A DNA stretch of 60,645 nt from an uncultured Porphyromonadaceae bacterium. Lineage in GTDB: Bacteria > Bacteroidota > Bacteroidia > Bacteroidales > Muribaculaceae. The number at the start of each line of letters is the position of its first letter. Position 1 is the first letter of the stretch. A model generated the notes under the pieces. The model made no database searches. It had not been told where the DNA came from and worked only from the letters and a program-made list of their open reading frames with translations. Positions 9,107 through 17,644 of this stretch are shown one piece after another. The translations under genes and the position numbers were made by a program. The DNA lies in assembly GCA_947177615.1 (NCBI GenBank), contig CAMWUY010000002.1:1-60645 (forward strand). Reading direction: 5' to 3'.

Positions 9107-10750
9107 CTAATCTTCCCTATCGATCCAGTCACCGTTGATCTTTATAAGCTCGATGAGCGCGTCAAGAGCATCGTCGGCTGGTATGTTCTTGTTGATAAGC
9201 TCCTTGTTCTTATATAGGCTTACCTTGCCGGGTCCCGCTCCTACATATCCGTAGTCGGCATCGGCCATCTCGCCCGGTCCATTGACGATACATCCCATAA
9301 CTCCGATTTTAAGATTCTTGAGATGAGATGTAGCCTCACGGACCTTCTTCAGCGCAGTCGGTAAGTCAAATAGAGTCCTGCCACAACTTGGGCAGGCGAT
9401 ATATTCGGTCTTGCTGATGCGCAGACGACAGGCCTGGAGTATGGCGAGGCACAGGCGAGTGTTTTCCTCATCGGAGAGTGCCGGTGCGTTGAGTGAGATG
9501 GCGTTGCCGTAGCCGTTGAGCAAGATAGCGCCGAAGTCGGCGGAGGCCTTGATCCGGACATCGTCAGGATCGGTGTCATTATATGATAATCGTATTATGG
9601 CCTGAGCCTTGCCGCCGGAGTGGTAATAGCGTTCGAGCCATGAAGCAATCTCACCGACACTATTGGTGTTGGAGGAATATATCAGTATGGCTTTATCGTC
9701 CGGTATCTCAATGACAGGCGAGGATGCGTCGACGTGAACTGTCGGGACATCGTTGAGGTTAAAGTCAAGATGGTCAATGAGAGGATATTGTTCCTGCGGG
9801 AGAGGAGTTGATGTACGGGGGATGGCTCGCGTGGGAGTCGGGAGTATGGTGTCCGGCTCGGCGACCGGTGCATGTCCGGTACGTTTTGTTATATGTTCAC
9901 GCAGTGTCATAGCGACGGGTATCTCATTTTCAGGAGGTTCTGAGAGTGAGACACGTATGGTATCACCGATACCCTCAGCCAGGAGAGTGCCTATACCTAC
10001 GGCGCTCTTGATACGCCCATCCTCGCCATCTCCGGCCTCAGTGACTCCGAGGTGGAGGGGATAGTGCATATTCTCATTCTCCATCGTTCTGACCAACAGA
10101 CGCATAGTCTCAACCATAACCACTACGTTAGAGGCCTTGATCGAGATGACGATATCGTTGAAATCGAGTTCGCGGCATATTCTCAGAAACTCCATGACAG
10201 ACTCGACCATACCGGCCGGTGTGTCGCCGTACCGGCTCATAATTCTGTCGGAGAGGCTGCCGTGGTTGACGCCGAGCCGTACGGCTGTGCCGTGTGCGCG
10301 ACATGTCTCTATAAAGGGTGTAAGTGTGCGGCGTATCTTGTCAATCTCATCCTTATATTCCTCATCGGTATATGTGAGCTTGACAAATGTTCTTGCAGCG
10401 TCCACGAAGTTTCCCGGATTGATGCGGACCTTGTCGCATGTTGTGGCGGCCATATATGCCGCTTTAGGATTGAAGTGAACATCGGCGACGAGCGGTATAT
10501 GACAATCCACCTCATACAATGCGCTCTTGATATCGGCCATATTGGCGGCTTCGCGTACACCTTGTGTGGTGAGTCTCACCAGTTCGCCCCCCGCCTCTGC
10601 AATTCTGATAGCCTGTGCTACGGATGCTTCGGTGTCGTTGGTCGAGGTGTTGGTCATCGATTGGACACGTATGGGGTTGTCTCCACCGATAGCGGTGTCG
10701 CCAACCCGGGTTGTGGATGTGTGTCTGCGTGTATAATTGAAAAGTGACAT
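9107..10750 (-). CDS. ispG: 4-hydroxy-3-methylbut-2-enyl-diphosphate synthase
   Basis: IspG (GcpE) converts MEcPP to HMBPP in the MEP isoprenoid pathway using a [4Fe-4S] cluster. The N-terminal TIM barrel opens with VGDTAIGGDNPIRVQSMTNT and contains LVRLTTQG and DVHFNPKAA. The cluster domain near the C-terminus shows CPSCGRTLFDL (about 451-461) and MGCIVNGPGEMADADYG (about 482-498), giving the three cluster cysteines. At 547 residues it is the long form with an insert between barrel and cluster domain, as in plants, Chlamydia and Bacteroidetes. It is transcribed alone or after the PAP2 gene (80 nt gap). Confidence 0.95.
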   Translation of the reverse strand: MSLFNYTRRHTSTTRVGDTAIGGDNPIRVQSMTNTSTNDTEASVAQAIRIAEAGGELVRLTTQGVREAANMADIKSALYEVDCHIPLVADVHFNPKAAYMAATTCDKVRINPGNFVDAARTFVKLTYTDEEYKDEIDKIRRTLTPFIETCRAHGTAVRLGVNHGSLSDRIMSRYGDTPAGMVESVMEFLRICRELDFNDIVISIKASNVVVMVETMRLLVRTMENENMHYPLHLGVTEAGDGEDGRIKSAVGIGTLLAEGIGDTIRVSLSEPPENEIPVAMTLREHITKRTGHAPVAEPDTILPTPTRAIPRTSTPLPQEQYPLIDHLDFNLNDVPTVHVDASSPVIEIPDDKAILIYSSNTNSVGEIASWLERYYHSGGKAQAIIRLSYNDTDPDDVRIKASADFGAILLNGYGNAISLNAPALSDEENTRLCLAILQACRLRISKTEYIACPSCGRTLFDLPTALKKVREATSHLKNLKIGVMGCIVNGPGEMADADYGYVGAGPGKVSLYKNKELINKNIPADDALDALIELIKINGDWIDRED

Positions 10751-10830
10751 TGTCAGCGTGATTATAGTGAGGGGGATATATAATAAGGATTTATATAATA
10801 AGAAAGAGTGATATCAGCAATGTTTCGTAG

Positions 10831-11472
10831 TCAGAAGAGTTCGGTGAAAAATACACAGAGGAATCCGACAAGTGTGCCGGCGATGGTCTGCATAGGTGTG
10901 TGGCGTCCGAGCCATACACGTGAGGCGGCCAACACTCCACATAATATTATTGCTATGACGAGCCATATCCAGACATGAATGGTCGGTAATGCATAATTGG
11001 TGAGTATGGCGAATAACGCTGTGAGTCCACCAATACCTGCGCCATGGGCTGAGATCTTCCATTTGAAATTGATAATGAAGTTGATGACACATGCAGCCGC
11101 CGCTCCCCAGAAAAAGAGCGGTATCCATTCCGGTGACTTGAGAACGTGCATATAGAAACCGGCTGCGATCATGGCGGCAGTTATGATAATATAGGGATAC
11201 AGACGGTCTGAACGTCGGGTGAGGGCGAGGTCGGAGACATCACCAAACTTGGTGAGCAGCCACACTGTGAGCCCCGGCAATATTCCGGTAAGGGCGAATA
11301 TGACCGAGATGACAGTAGCAATCGATCCGGCCTGTGCGTATCGTAACGGTGTGAAGGCAAAGACCGCAATAATGCCGTATGTCGGAGTCAGCAAGGGTGA
11401 GAACACCCATGAGAAGAAATGGCTCAAGGTGTCGATGACCGGTGTGACGTTGGTATCTTTCGAAGTGTTCAT
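10831..11472 (-). CDS. PAP2-like integral membrane protein
   Basis: A 213-residue protein with about six hydrophobic segments. Its layout fits PAP2-type phosphatases, and remnants of the three motifs are seen: RRSDRLYPY, SAHGAGIGG in place of PSGH, and SRVWLGRHTPMQ in place of SRX5HX3D. The final Asp is Gln and the first motif lacks the usual Lys, so it may be a divergent or inactive member. Active relatives dephosphorylate lipid phosphates such as undecaprenyl diphosphate. It lies 14 nt downstream of the pseudouridine synthase gene in one transcription unit. Confidence 0.65.
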   Translation of the reverse strand: MNTSKDTNVTPVIDTLSHFFSWVFSPLLTPTYGIIAVFAFTPLRYAQAGSIATVISVIFALTGILPGLTVWLLTKFGDVSDLALTRRSDRLYPYIIITAAMIAAGFYMHVLKSPEWIPLFFWGAAAACVINFIINFKWKISAHGAGIGGLTALFAILTNYALPTIHVWIWLVIAIILCGVLAASRVWLGRHTPMQTIAGTLVGFLCVFFTELF

Positions 11473-11486
11473 ATTCTGATATTATA

Positions 11487-12422
11487 TTATCTGACGAGGG
11501 CGGAGAATTTTTGCGGGACAGGTGTCTCAAACTTCATATCCCTTCTGGTGATGGGATGAGCGAAACGTAGTGTGCGTGCGTGCAGAGCTATCCGATTGAT
11601 GGGGCTTGTCTTGGCACCATACTTTTTATCGCCCACGATGGGGTGTCCGAGTTCCTTGGCGGCATGTACGCGTATCTGATTTTTGCGTCCGGTATTGAGT
11701 GAAAATTCGGTCAGAGTGCGTCCCGAACCGCGTTTCAGGACTCTGTAATCCGTGATAGCCTGTCTACCATCGCTTTCGCGGTCAGATGAATAGACCTCAA
11801 ATTGTGATGTTTCGCCAAGATAGCTTTTGATCGTTCCCCGATCAGTATCGACAATGCCCTCGAGGACAGCGACGTATGTGCGCTCGAGCACCATATTGTT
11901 CCAGTTGTGCTGCATTGCGATCTGAGCTTCCGGAGATTTCGCAAACATCATTAATCCGCTGGTGCCACGATCGAGACGATGAATGACGAAGATCTTGTTG
12001 GCGGGATGTTTGGCCTTGACATACTCTTTGAGTATGCTGTATGCAGTCTCCTCCTTCCTGTTTTGTTGGCCTGTGGCCACCGACAGCAGTCCATATCCCT
12101 TGTTGACGACTATGATATCGTCATCCTCATACACTATCTGCATACGATGATGTCTGAAGACGACAAAGGGTCTCGTCACGTTGATCTCAACCCATTGACC
12201 CGGAGCGACCGGAGCATCAAACTGTGTCGTGACGACTCCGTTGATCATGATATGTCCATACTTAAGCCATCGTTTGATGTCATTGCGAGTGGCCTGTGCA
12301 AATACAGACTGGACAAATTGCATCAATGGGATGGCGTCGTCACCTGTATTCTGACGAGCTATGATCTTATCCTCTCTGACAGGACCTCTCCTTGTAGCTA
12401 TATTACCTTTCATACATATCAA
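11487..12422 (-). CDS. RluA-family pseudouridine synthase
   Basis: A 311-residue enzyme with an N-terminal S4 RNA-binding domain (about 20-95, including IKRWLKYGHIMING) and a RluA catalytic domain. The active-site motif HRLDRGTSGLMMFAK (about 147-161) carries the catalytic Asp; the later GRKNQIRVHAAKELGHPIVG is also typical. Family members isomerise uridines in 23S rRNA or tRNA; the target (RluA, C or D type) cannot be fixed from sequence alone. It lies 18 nt from the DUF2851 gene and 14 nt before the PAP2-like gene, all on one strand. Confidence 0.88.
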   Translation of the reverse strand: MICMKGNIATRRGPVREDKIIARQNTGDDAIPLMQFVQSVFAQATRNDIKRWLKYGHIMINGVVTTQFDAPVAPGQWVEINVTRPFVVFRHHRMQIVYEDDDIIVVNKGYGLLSVATGQQNRKEETAYSILKEYVKAKHPANKIFVIHRLDRGTSGLMMFAKSPEAQIAMQHNWNNMVLERTYVAVLEGIVDTDRGTIKSYLGETSQFEVYSSDRESDGRQAITDYRVLKRGSGRTLTEFSLNTGRKNQIRVHAAKELGHPIVGDKKYGAKTSPINRIALHARTLRFAHPITRRDMKFETPVPQKFSALVR

Positions 12423-12440
12423 GAACGTTAAAATATGGTC

Positions 12441-13784
12441 TTATGTTGTGGCACCGGCCAAAGTTGGTTTCGGTTTGGCATCGGGAGAGAGTGTTTTGTC
12501 AGCGATTGGCGATGCCTGTCGGCGCAGGATATGGTGTCCGAAACGGCATTCGAGGCATCGTTGTCGGTCGCAGTATTCACGTCTGAGGTGTATGAGCGCC
12601 TGGCTGCGCAATGCAGTGTCAGCGTGTAAGCCTGCGGCATTCCACTGAGTGATGATACTGTTGCGCTCCGGTGCGATGGAGGAGAGTAAGTCGATAGAGT
12701 ATTCCCCCATAATGTAGTCTCCGGTCATAGCCGCGTATGCATGGTAGAATGGAGCGGCCACGTTGATCATCAGCGACTCGATGCTGGCGCGTGACAAGGC
12801 CGTGGGGGATGAAGATGCATTGGTGCCGAATGTATTGTGTGTAGTCCAGTAATCGTTAAGTCCGATATTGAACATCGGCTCCAGATATTGGTATCGTCCC
12901 CGTGCATTAAGGAGCTCTGATGTCAGGCTGCGTCCGGCGTATAGAAACTGTGCGAGGAGCGCTATGCGCCGGTGTGGAAAATTGGCCGGCCGGCTGCGCG
13001 AATATTTCCAGAGATCACGGCTGATGGGTCTTAGCGAGTACTTGTGCATCAGAAATTCGTATTCTGTGCAGAGAGTCTGATAATACATGTCATCGGTATA
13101 GAGACATGGTGAGAGCATGCCGGCCTGTCCGAAGAGAAGTGCCTCGATCTGTGTAAGCGAGTCAGCGTGATGATATACATATTTGAGAGGGAGACTTTTG
13201 GCCAGCAGCTCGAAGGGGACACCGTTGAGTCCGAAGCCAAGTGCGCGCGCCAGTGTTATGAATACGGTCTGTTCCCAGTCTCCTGCGAATGCGTTGCAGT
13301 ATGTCAGTATGCGTTGTGCCTTCAGGTGAATTCGTTCCACCGCGAGCGTCTCGAGCCAGTCGTGCCTTCTGATATCGGGTATAAACGGGAGATTATGTTT
13401 ACACCTGATGTCGTTCATCTGTGCCTGTAATGTGGCAAATGTGTAGCAGAAATCAGCCGGGATTGTGACCTGCGCCTGTGGTATTTTATCCCCGTTGTGA
13501 CGATATATCTCCGTGTCATTGACCGAGACAACATGGAGTATTATGTTGTCGTAGGCCTTATCCTTGTCGTGTCCGTGTCGGAACCAGTCGGAGGCTTTGA
13601 TATGGATCTCGACGTTGCCACACCATTTCTGGTCTCCAATAGTGATCAAGGCTCCGGAGAAGTCCGGTCCGGCATCGTTATTGTGTATACCGGGCTTGAC
13701 GATACGGACCGTTTGTCCGTCATCGAGAGTCAGAGGCATACCCATCAGCCTGTTTTGCCAGATATAATGCAGCAGGAGTTCCAT
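12441..13784 (-). CDS. DUF2851 family protein
   Basis: A 447-residue cytoplasmic protein matching DUF2851: an early block LHYIWQNRLM, then VRIVKPGIHNNDAGPDF, WCGNVEIHIKASDW and AYDNIILHVV, a nuclease-like beta-rich core with conserved Asn, Asp, Glu and His. The C-terminal 200 residues are helical. Function is unknown; the NxDAGPDF...EIHIKxSDW arrangement recalls PD-(D/E)XK nucleases, which is an inference. It is probably the first gene of a unit running through the pseudouridine synthase to the PAP2-like gene. Confidence 0.8.
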   Translation of the reverse strand: MELLLHYIWQNRLMGMPLTLDDGQTVRIVKPGIHNNDAGPDFSGALITIGDQKWCGNVEIHIKASDWFRHGHDKDKAYDNIILHVVSVNDTEIYRHNGDKIPQAQVTIPADFCYTFATLQAQMNDIRCKHNLPFIPDIRRHDWLETLAVERIHLKAQRILTYCNAFAGDWEQTVFITLARALGFGLNGVPFELLAKSLPLKYVYHHADSLTQIEALLFGQAGMLSPCLYTDDMYYQTLCTEYEFLMHKYSLRPISRDLWKYSRSRPANFPHRRIALLAQFLYAGRSLTSELLNARGRYQYLEPMFNIGLNDYWTTHNTFGTNASSSPTALSRASIESLMINVAAPFYHAYAAMTGDYIMGEYSIDLLSSIAPERNSIITQWNAAGLHADTALRSQALIHLRREYCDRQRCLECRFGHHILRRQASPIADKTLSPDAKPKPTLAGATT

Positions 13785-13809
13785 ATAGGCTCTTAAATAT
13801 CATCCAAAG

Positions 13810-13817
13810 CAAAGGTA
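13810..13817 (-). promoter_or_regulatory. -7 box for the DUF2851 unit
   Basis: TACCTTTG on the minus strand, 26-33 nt before the start codon at 13784. The matching -33 region reads TTTC rather than TTTG, so this is a moderate match. Confidence 0.5.
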
Positions 13818-13928
13818 CTTAAAATTTGAAACTTATCCGCCCTCTTACCGCAAAAAAATATGTATTGATCACACAATTGAGGATAGGAAATGAAAGAGCC
13901 GTAATTGAGACCCTTTCCCATCGCAACT

Positions 13929-13987
13929 GTTGTGGACTATTATTGTGGCTATTATTGTGGGCAATTATTGTGGGATTATTGTGGGAA
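13929..13987. repeat. Short tandem repeat, unit about ATTATTGTGG
   Basis: Four to five imperfect copies of ATTATTGTGG(G), spaced 11-13 bp, lie between the DUF2851 promoter and the small RNA promoter at 14019. The spacing is irregular and no gene runs through it. Confidence 0.6.
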
Positions 13988-14018
13988 AGTCTAATACTAT
14001 AGATATGCCTCCGCATTA

Positions 14019-14050
14019 TTTGGAAAATGAGAAAATTATGATTATCTTCG
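14019..14050 (+). promoter_or_regulatory. Promoter of small RNA 1
   Basis: TTTG at 14019-14022, exactly 20 nt, then TATCTTCG at 14043-14050. This is the Bacteroidetes -33/-7 layout with one mismatch to TAnnTTTG. Start of transcription is expected at about 14055. Confidence 0.7.
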
Positions 14051-14055
14051 CGAAG

Positions 14056-14126
14056 TGTTTTTCATAGTATTAAATTAAGATTAAGGTTTGAGACCGGTCC
14101 TTTGTGAAAAGGATCGGTCTTATTTT
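14056..14126 (+). ncRNA. Small RNA 1 (about 70 nt), intergenic
   Basis: The predicted transcript begins with TGTTTTTCATAGTATTA and an AAGATTAAGG segment, then ends in a hairpin: a 13-nt stem (14091-14103 with 14108-14120, one G-U pair) closed by GTGA and followed by a T-rich tract. There is no ORF. A second RNA with the same core, promoter spacing and terminator type lies on the other strand at 14346-14413. Shared core with different terminator stems argues that the core is the functional, probably single-stranded, part. Role unknown; a trans-acting sRNA is likely. Confidence 0.65.
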
Positions 14127-14345
14127 ATGGACATATTTTATTTTATGGTCTTATTTTATTTGTGGCAGTAGGTTTTATATATTTCTTATATTACTGATTT
14201 TAAGGAACTCGCTCAAAACATCTGCTTACCTAATATATATGTCACTATGTGTAATAATATAGTGCCGGTAATAATATTTTCGTGTATGTATACGGGGGAA
14301 GACGATCACTGTCTGTTACTTGTGAAAGGGGATAAATAATGTATA

Positions 14346-14413
14346 AAAATAAAAAAGATTAATTGTCTCTCGACAACTAATCCTCTAACCTTAAATCTAA
14401 TACCATGAAAAAC
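14346..14413 (-). ncRNA. Small RNA 2 (about 65-70 nt), paralogue of small RNA 1
   Basis: Read on the minus strand the transcript begins near 14413, contains TGTTTTTCATGGTATTAGATT and TTAAGGTTAGAGG, and ends in a terminator with an 11-bp stem (14357-14367 with 14372-14382), a GAGA tetraloop and a T-rich run. Its promoter has the same 20-nt spacing as small RNA 1. The two genes converge on about 215 bp of AT-rich DNA (14127-14345) in which I see no gene. Confidence 0.7.
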
Positions 14414-14418
14414 ACGTG

Positions 14419-14450
14419 CAAAGGTAATAATTATAATTGAAGTGTGCAAG
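14419..14450 (-). promoter_or_regulatory. Promoter of small RNA 2
   Basis: On the minus strand CTTG (14447-14450), 20 nt, then TACCTTTG (14419-14426), a full match to TAnnTTTG. The nearby 11-codon ORF on the plus strand is an antisense artefact of this promoter and RNA. From 14451 to 14733 I see only AT-rich DNA. Confidence 0.75.
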
Positions 14451-14733
14451 TTTTAAATGTTAAAAAGTGCTTTAAATTAAGCAATTATAAAAATTTTGCA
14501 TATCAAAAATTTATGAGGATACTGTATATTTATAGGAAAGTATATGCGGAGAGTTTACATTTGTAAATTGTTTTATCCATAAGCTTTGTATATCACACTG
14601 TACTTACATTACAAATTGATAAAATACAAAAAATGGGGTATGCCCTCTTTATTCAGGCACACCCCCACACATCATCAAGAGTTATTCAAACTATCGGTTG
14701 TTTAGTTTCACCTTTTTTCTTACGTGGTCTCAT

Positions 14734-15393
14734 CTATTGGTTGGTGTTCAGTATTTTCTGTACGGACTTGCCGCTCTTTGCGATATATATCCCTTTCGAA
14801 GGGTTATCGACAGCCATACCGTTGAGGTTGTAATATTGTGTCGGTGTTTCATCGACAGCTACCTCATTTACATCAGTTGCCGAATTTTCCACCCGCTTAT
14901 AGACTACCCGGCACATATCATCGAGCCCTTTCAGAATAAGTTCCTCATCGGTAAGTGATTCGATTATCCAGATAGAAGTATATCCTCCCTCATACGTCAT
15001 TGGCAGCATATTACCATCTGTAATACAGAAATTCATAATGTTTAAATCACAACTAATATCATCAATGCCGGTTTTACGAGGAAAATAGAAACAACCGTTG
15101 CCTTTTCCATTATTGTTTGTTACCTCCTCGGTCTGTTGGGATGTCAGTCCATATAGTTTTGTAGGATAATTCGGCTCCTGTAACATTATACCAAGGTACA
15201 TATATTTGAAATTTGCCGGTGCGTTGTCCCAAGTACCCGGATAGCCATCAATATACATAGTAAACCCCGGGTATTCACCTGTCAGGGATACCAGTTCCCA
15301 CGTTCCGAACAGGTCGAGTGTGCGATACTGGGCATGTGTGGGTTGGATTAGTCCTAAGATGCTGAATAGGATTAGTAGTAGTCTGTGTTTCAT
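14734..15393 (-). CDS. Secreted protein with lipocalin-like opening and sorting-like tail
   Basis: A 219-residue protein with a signal peptide (residues 1-21, ending THAQ). The mature part opens with DLFGTWELVSLTGEYPG, like the first strand of lipocalin-like domains (GTWxL), and is rich in beta strands. The last 35 residues (YYNLNGMAVDNPSKGIYIAKSGKSVQKIL) resemble the sorting tail of type IX secretion substrates. Ligand and role are unknown. Expression is probably governed by the 350-nt structured leader directly upstream (copy A of the leader family). Confidence 0.6.
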   Translation of the reverse strand: MKHRLLLILFSILGLIQPTHAQYRTLDLFGTWELVSLTGEYPGFTMYIDGYPGTWDNAPANFKYMYLGIMLQEPNYPTKLYGLTSQQTEEVTNNNGKGNGCFYFPRKTGIDDISCDLNIMNFCITDGNMLPMTYEGGYTSIWIIESLTDEELILKGLDDMCRVVYKRVENSATDVNEVAVDETPTQYYNLNGMAVDNPSKGIYIAKSGKSVQKILNTNQ

Positions 15394-15745
15394 GAAAATG
15401 AGTCGTTTGTGCCGTCGGCTCTCTTCATGGCTGTTATTTATTTATAAAACGAAACGCGTGAGAGCCGTATCTGATGTCCGTCCCACGGTTAGAGGCTCTG
15501 GAATGCCCATCATAGTAGAACGGACAACGCAGAGGCCTCACGCGAGTTATGATGGTATATACATACCCACGTCAGGCGTCTATCGTTGTCTCAGTCCTGA
15601 CTATGATTGAAATTTTCCAGATTCCTAACCGTCAAGAAAGAGCGTCTGATATACGCATTTCAAAATGTAAGATGTTGATACACCGCAGTGCATCCGTACA
15701 TCCCTCCCGCTTTAGCCCGTGACCGAGCCTCTGCAGTCGGTCTGT
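15394..15745 (-). promoter_or_regulatory. Structured 5' leader RNA, family copy A
   Basis: Long untranslated leader of the 14734-15393 gene. Closing stem P1 pairs GCGTGAG (15537-15543) with CTCACGC (15456-15462). Inside it TGTCCGT pairs with ACGGACA (15520-15526 with 15475-15481). GGCTCTC (15460-15466) is complementary to GAGAGCC (15417-15423), held in the loop of a small hairpin (15411-15431) 18 nt before the start codon. Further 5' are the GATAGACGC box (15576-15584), a TATATACC box (15554-15561), a hairpin 15721-15742 and a long-range 7-bp pair 15676-15682 with 15743-15749, whose outer arm reaches just past the estimated start site. Confidence 0.8.
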
Positions 15746-15750
15746 ATCAG

Positions 15751-15758
15751 CAAAAGTA
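15751..15758 (-). promoter_or_regulatory. -7 box for leader copy A
   Basis: TACTTTTG on the minus strand fits TAnnTTTG. It places transcription start near 15745, giving a leader of about 350 nt. No convincing -33 TTTG is seen. Confidence 0.5.
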
Positions 15759-15795
15759 ATAAAATTCTGTAAACTATGTATTGTTTGATTTATAT

Positions 15796-16602
15796 TTATT
15801 TCAGCAATTTTTTATTTTTGTTATCGTCGCTTTCCAATATGCTCATTTGATGAATCGCGATTTGATTTAATTTAACGAGCCTTTGAATTTGCGGGATACC
15901 TTGTTCAATAAACAGGGCATTAAGATTTTCCATATTAGAGAGACAAATAAGTTCGTTAATTGTAGCGTAATCGCGAATATTACCTTTTAGCTTGGGATTT
16001 GAATCACGCCATTGCCGCGCTGTAAGGCCAAACATTGCAACATTAAGAACATCTGCTTCATCTGCGTATAGACGAGAAGATTGTTCATATTTAATTTCTT
16101 TGGGTAGCAAATGTCTTTTAATCGCATCTGTGTGGATTCGATAATTTATTTTCGATAGTTCGCGCTTTGCTGACCATCCAAGTTGTATCTGTTCCTCAGA
16201 TTTAAGACGTTGAAATTCCTTTACTATATAAATTTTGAATTCCGGGCTAATCCACATAGCGAATTCAAACGCTATATCTTTATGCGCGTAAGTCCCACCG
16301 TAACGACCGGCTTTGGCTTGAAGTGAAATTGCATTCGTGCGCGCAACAAACTCCTTGACGCTTATTTTGAAGCTGTTAAGACCGGATTGATTCCTAATTA
16401 TGGCGAATTCGCCATAATTAAAATCAGGATTATACACTTTCTCCCATATCCCAATATATTCAAGTGTATTTCGGTTACGAAGCCAATCGGTAATGAAGAA
16501 ATCTCCGTCTTTTGCTTGTAACATGTCCGTTAGACAGATATAATCCTCACCATTTACTTGTCGAATATTGACTTCTGTGTCCTTAACTTTTATTTTTGTC
16601 AT
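15796..16602 (-). CDS. KilA-N domain protein
   Basis: A 268-residue protein with a KilA-N DNA-binding domain over about residues 1-130: ITDWLRNRNTLEYIGIWEKVYNP, then RYGGTYAHKDIAFEFAMWISPEFK, the best conserved segment of the family. The C-terminal half is helical and charged (EELKS-type stretches, then MSILESDDNKNKK). KilA-N proteins are common in phages and as chromosomal orphans in Bacteroidetes. No integrase or phage structural gene is nearby, so this looks like a solitary accessory gene. Codons are AT-rich. Target unknown. Confidence 0.8.
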   Translation of the reverse strand: MTKIKVKDTEVNIRQVNGEDYICLTDMLQAKDGDFFITDWLRNRNTLEYIGIWEKVYNPDFNYGEFAIIRNQSGLNSFKISVKEFVARTNAISLQAKAGRYGGTYAHKDIAFEFAMWISPEFKIYIVKEFQRLKSEEQIQLGWSAKRELSKINYRIHTDAIKRHLLPKEIKYEQSSRLYADEADVLNVAMFGLTARQWRDSNPKLKGNIRDYATINELICLSNMENLNALFIEQGIPQIQRLVKLNQIAIHQMSILESDDNKNKKLLK

Positions 16603-16664
16603 TATGTTAAAATATTCAGATTAAAAATACCAATGTATCTTTATATCAATTGTTGATACGGGAT

Positions 16665-16680
16665 ATAGCGTAATCGCTAT
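16665..16680. other. Small hairpin ATAGCG-TAAT-CGCTAT
   Basis: A perfect 6-bp inverted repeat with a TAAT loop in the 123-bp gap between the KilA-N gene and the upstream 16726 gene. It may form part of a transcript end, but no clear T-run follows on either strand. Confidence 0.35.
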
Positions 16681-16725
16681 CATATCATTTCAAAATAGAC
16701 TATATCTAAGTATGATATCAGAGTC

Positions 16726-17469
16726 TCATTTTGAAGTATTGAGATATACGCTGGAACTACCGTCGGGATTGACTCCTATATACGGTGTGCCAACGGCCGG
16801 GCCGCTCAATATATTGCCATTGATGTCATAATACATTATCGGAGCGGGGGTATGTCTCTCACCGGATATGGATTTAGCACCGGAACTGACAGGTGTTCCG
16901 AGAGAAAAGATTTTTGTAGTATAAGTATAAGATGTCGTGGGTTCGGAATTTCTGTCGTAAGATATATTCTGGACGCAGATAGAAGGCTTACCATTGATGT
17001 TATAGACTGCATTAAATATCGTGATTGAGAATGTCGAGGTATCTATATCTTCTATAAATGAACCGTTGCGTGCATCATACATTTTTGCAATGCAATAGTT
17101 TTTGTCTCCCAATGATATTGTTTCAGATTTAAAAGTAACCATAAACATAGGAGTTCCATCCGTGAGTCTGAGCGACGGTGAAAATGCTATGGAAGATGGC
17201 TTGTAGCCTGCGGGGATGTCATAAGTGACATGATAATAATCTCTGAGGGTGTAGTCCTCATTGTATGATATGAGGGTTACGTTGTTACCGGTGACGTTAA
17301 TGGAGGGAGATGCGAAATATGGTTCTGTATCGGCGTCTTCATATACCGGGAAGTTATATGGGAAATAGTTACCGTCAAAGGTGTGTTCGAGAACGATTTG
17401 TGAAAATGCGCTAAAACCGAGAATGATGGAGCACATTAAAATTGAAGAAAGGGAGATGATACGTTTCAT
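16726..17469 (-). CDS. Secreted protein, unknown function
   Basis: A 247-residue protein with an N-terminal signal sequence (about 1-24, ending FSAFSQ). The mature part is beta-rich, with FDGNYFPYNFPVYEDADTE near the start. The end, MYYDINGNILSGPAVG followed by YIGVNPDGSSSVYLN, looks like a variant of the short C-terminal modules of Bacteroidales secreted proteins (consensus near YYDLxGxxV...). I do not recognise a catalytic motif. It has no long leader like its neighbours at 15393 and 18457, with only 175 bp to the next gene. Confidence 0.5.
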   Translation of the reverse strand: MKRIISLSSILMCSIILGFSAFSQIVLEHTFDGNYFPYNFPVYEDADTEPYFASPSINVTGNNVTLISYNEDYTLRDYYHVTYDIPAGYKPSSIAFSPSLRLTDGTPMFMVTFKSETISLGDKNYCIAKMYDARNGSFIEDIDTSTFSITIFNAVYNINGKPSICVQNISYDRNSEPTTSYTYTTKIFSLGTPVSSGAKSISGERHTPAPIMYYDINGNILSGPAVGTPYIGVNPDGSSSVYLNTSK

Positions 17470-17644
17470 AAGTTTTTATATTTATTTATGTATTTATAAG
17501 TAGGTAAGTAGATGATTAAACTTACTTTAAACATCTGCATAACCGATTAAATTTTAATTCTGATATTTTATTATCTCATATTTAATGAATTTTTATTAAA
17601 TAAATGTTAATTGGCAAGTCATAACGGCTTGCCAATTATTTTGT

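Noticed and set aside
14404-14439. An 11-codon ORF beginning MKNTCKG on the plus strand
   Set aside because: It is antisense to the promoter and first nucleotides of small RNA 2 and has no promoter or homologue of its own that I can see.
15394-15745. Leader considered as a TPP or cobalamin riboswitch
   Set aside because: The TPP CUGAGA/ACCUGA boxes and the B12-box GCCACU are absent, and the pairing scheme differs.
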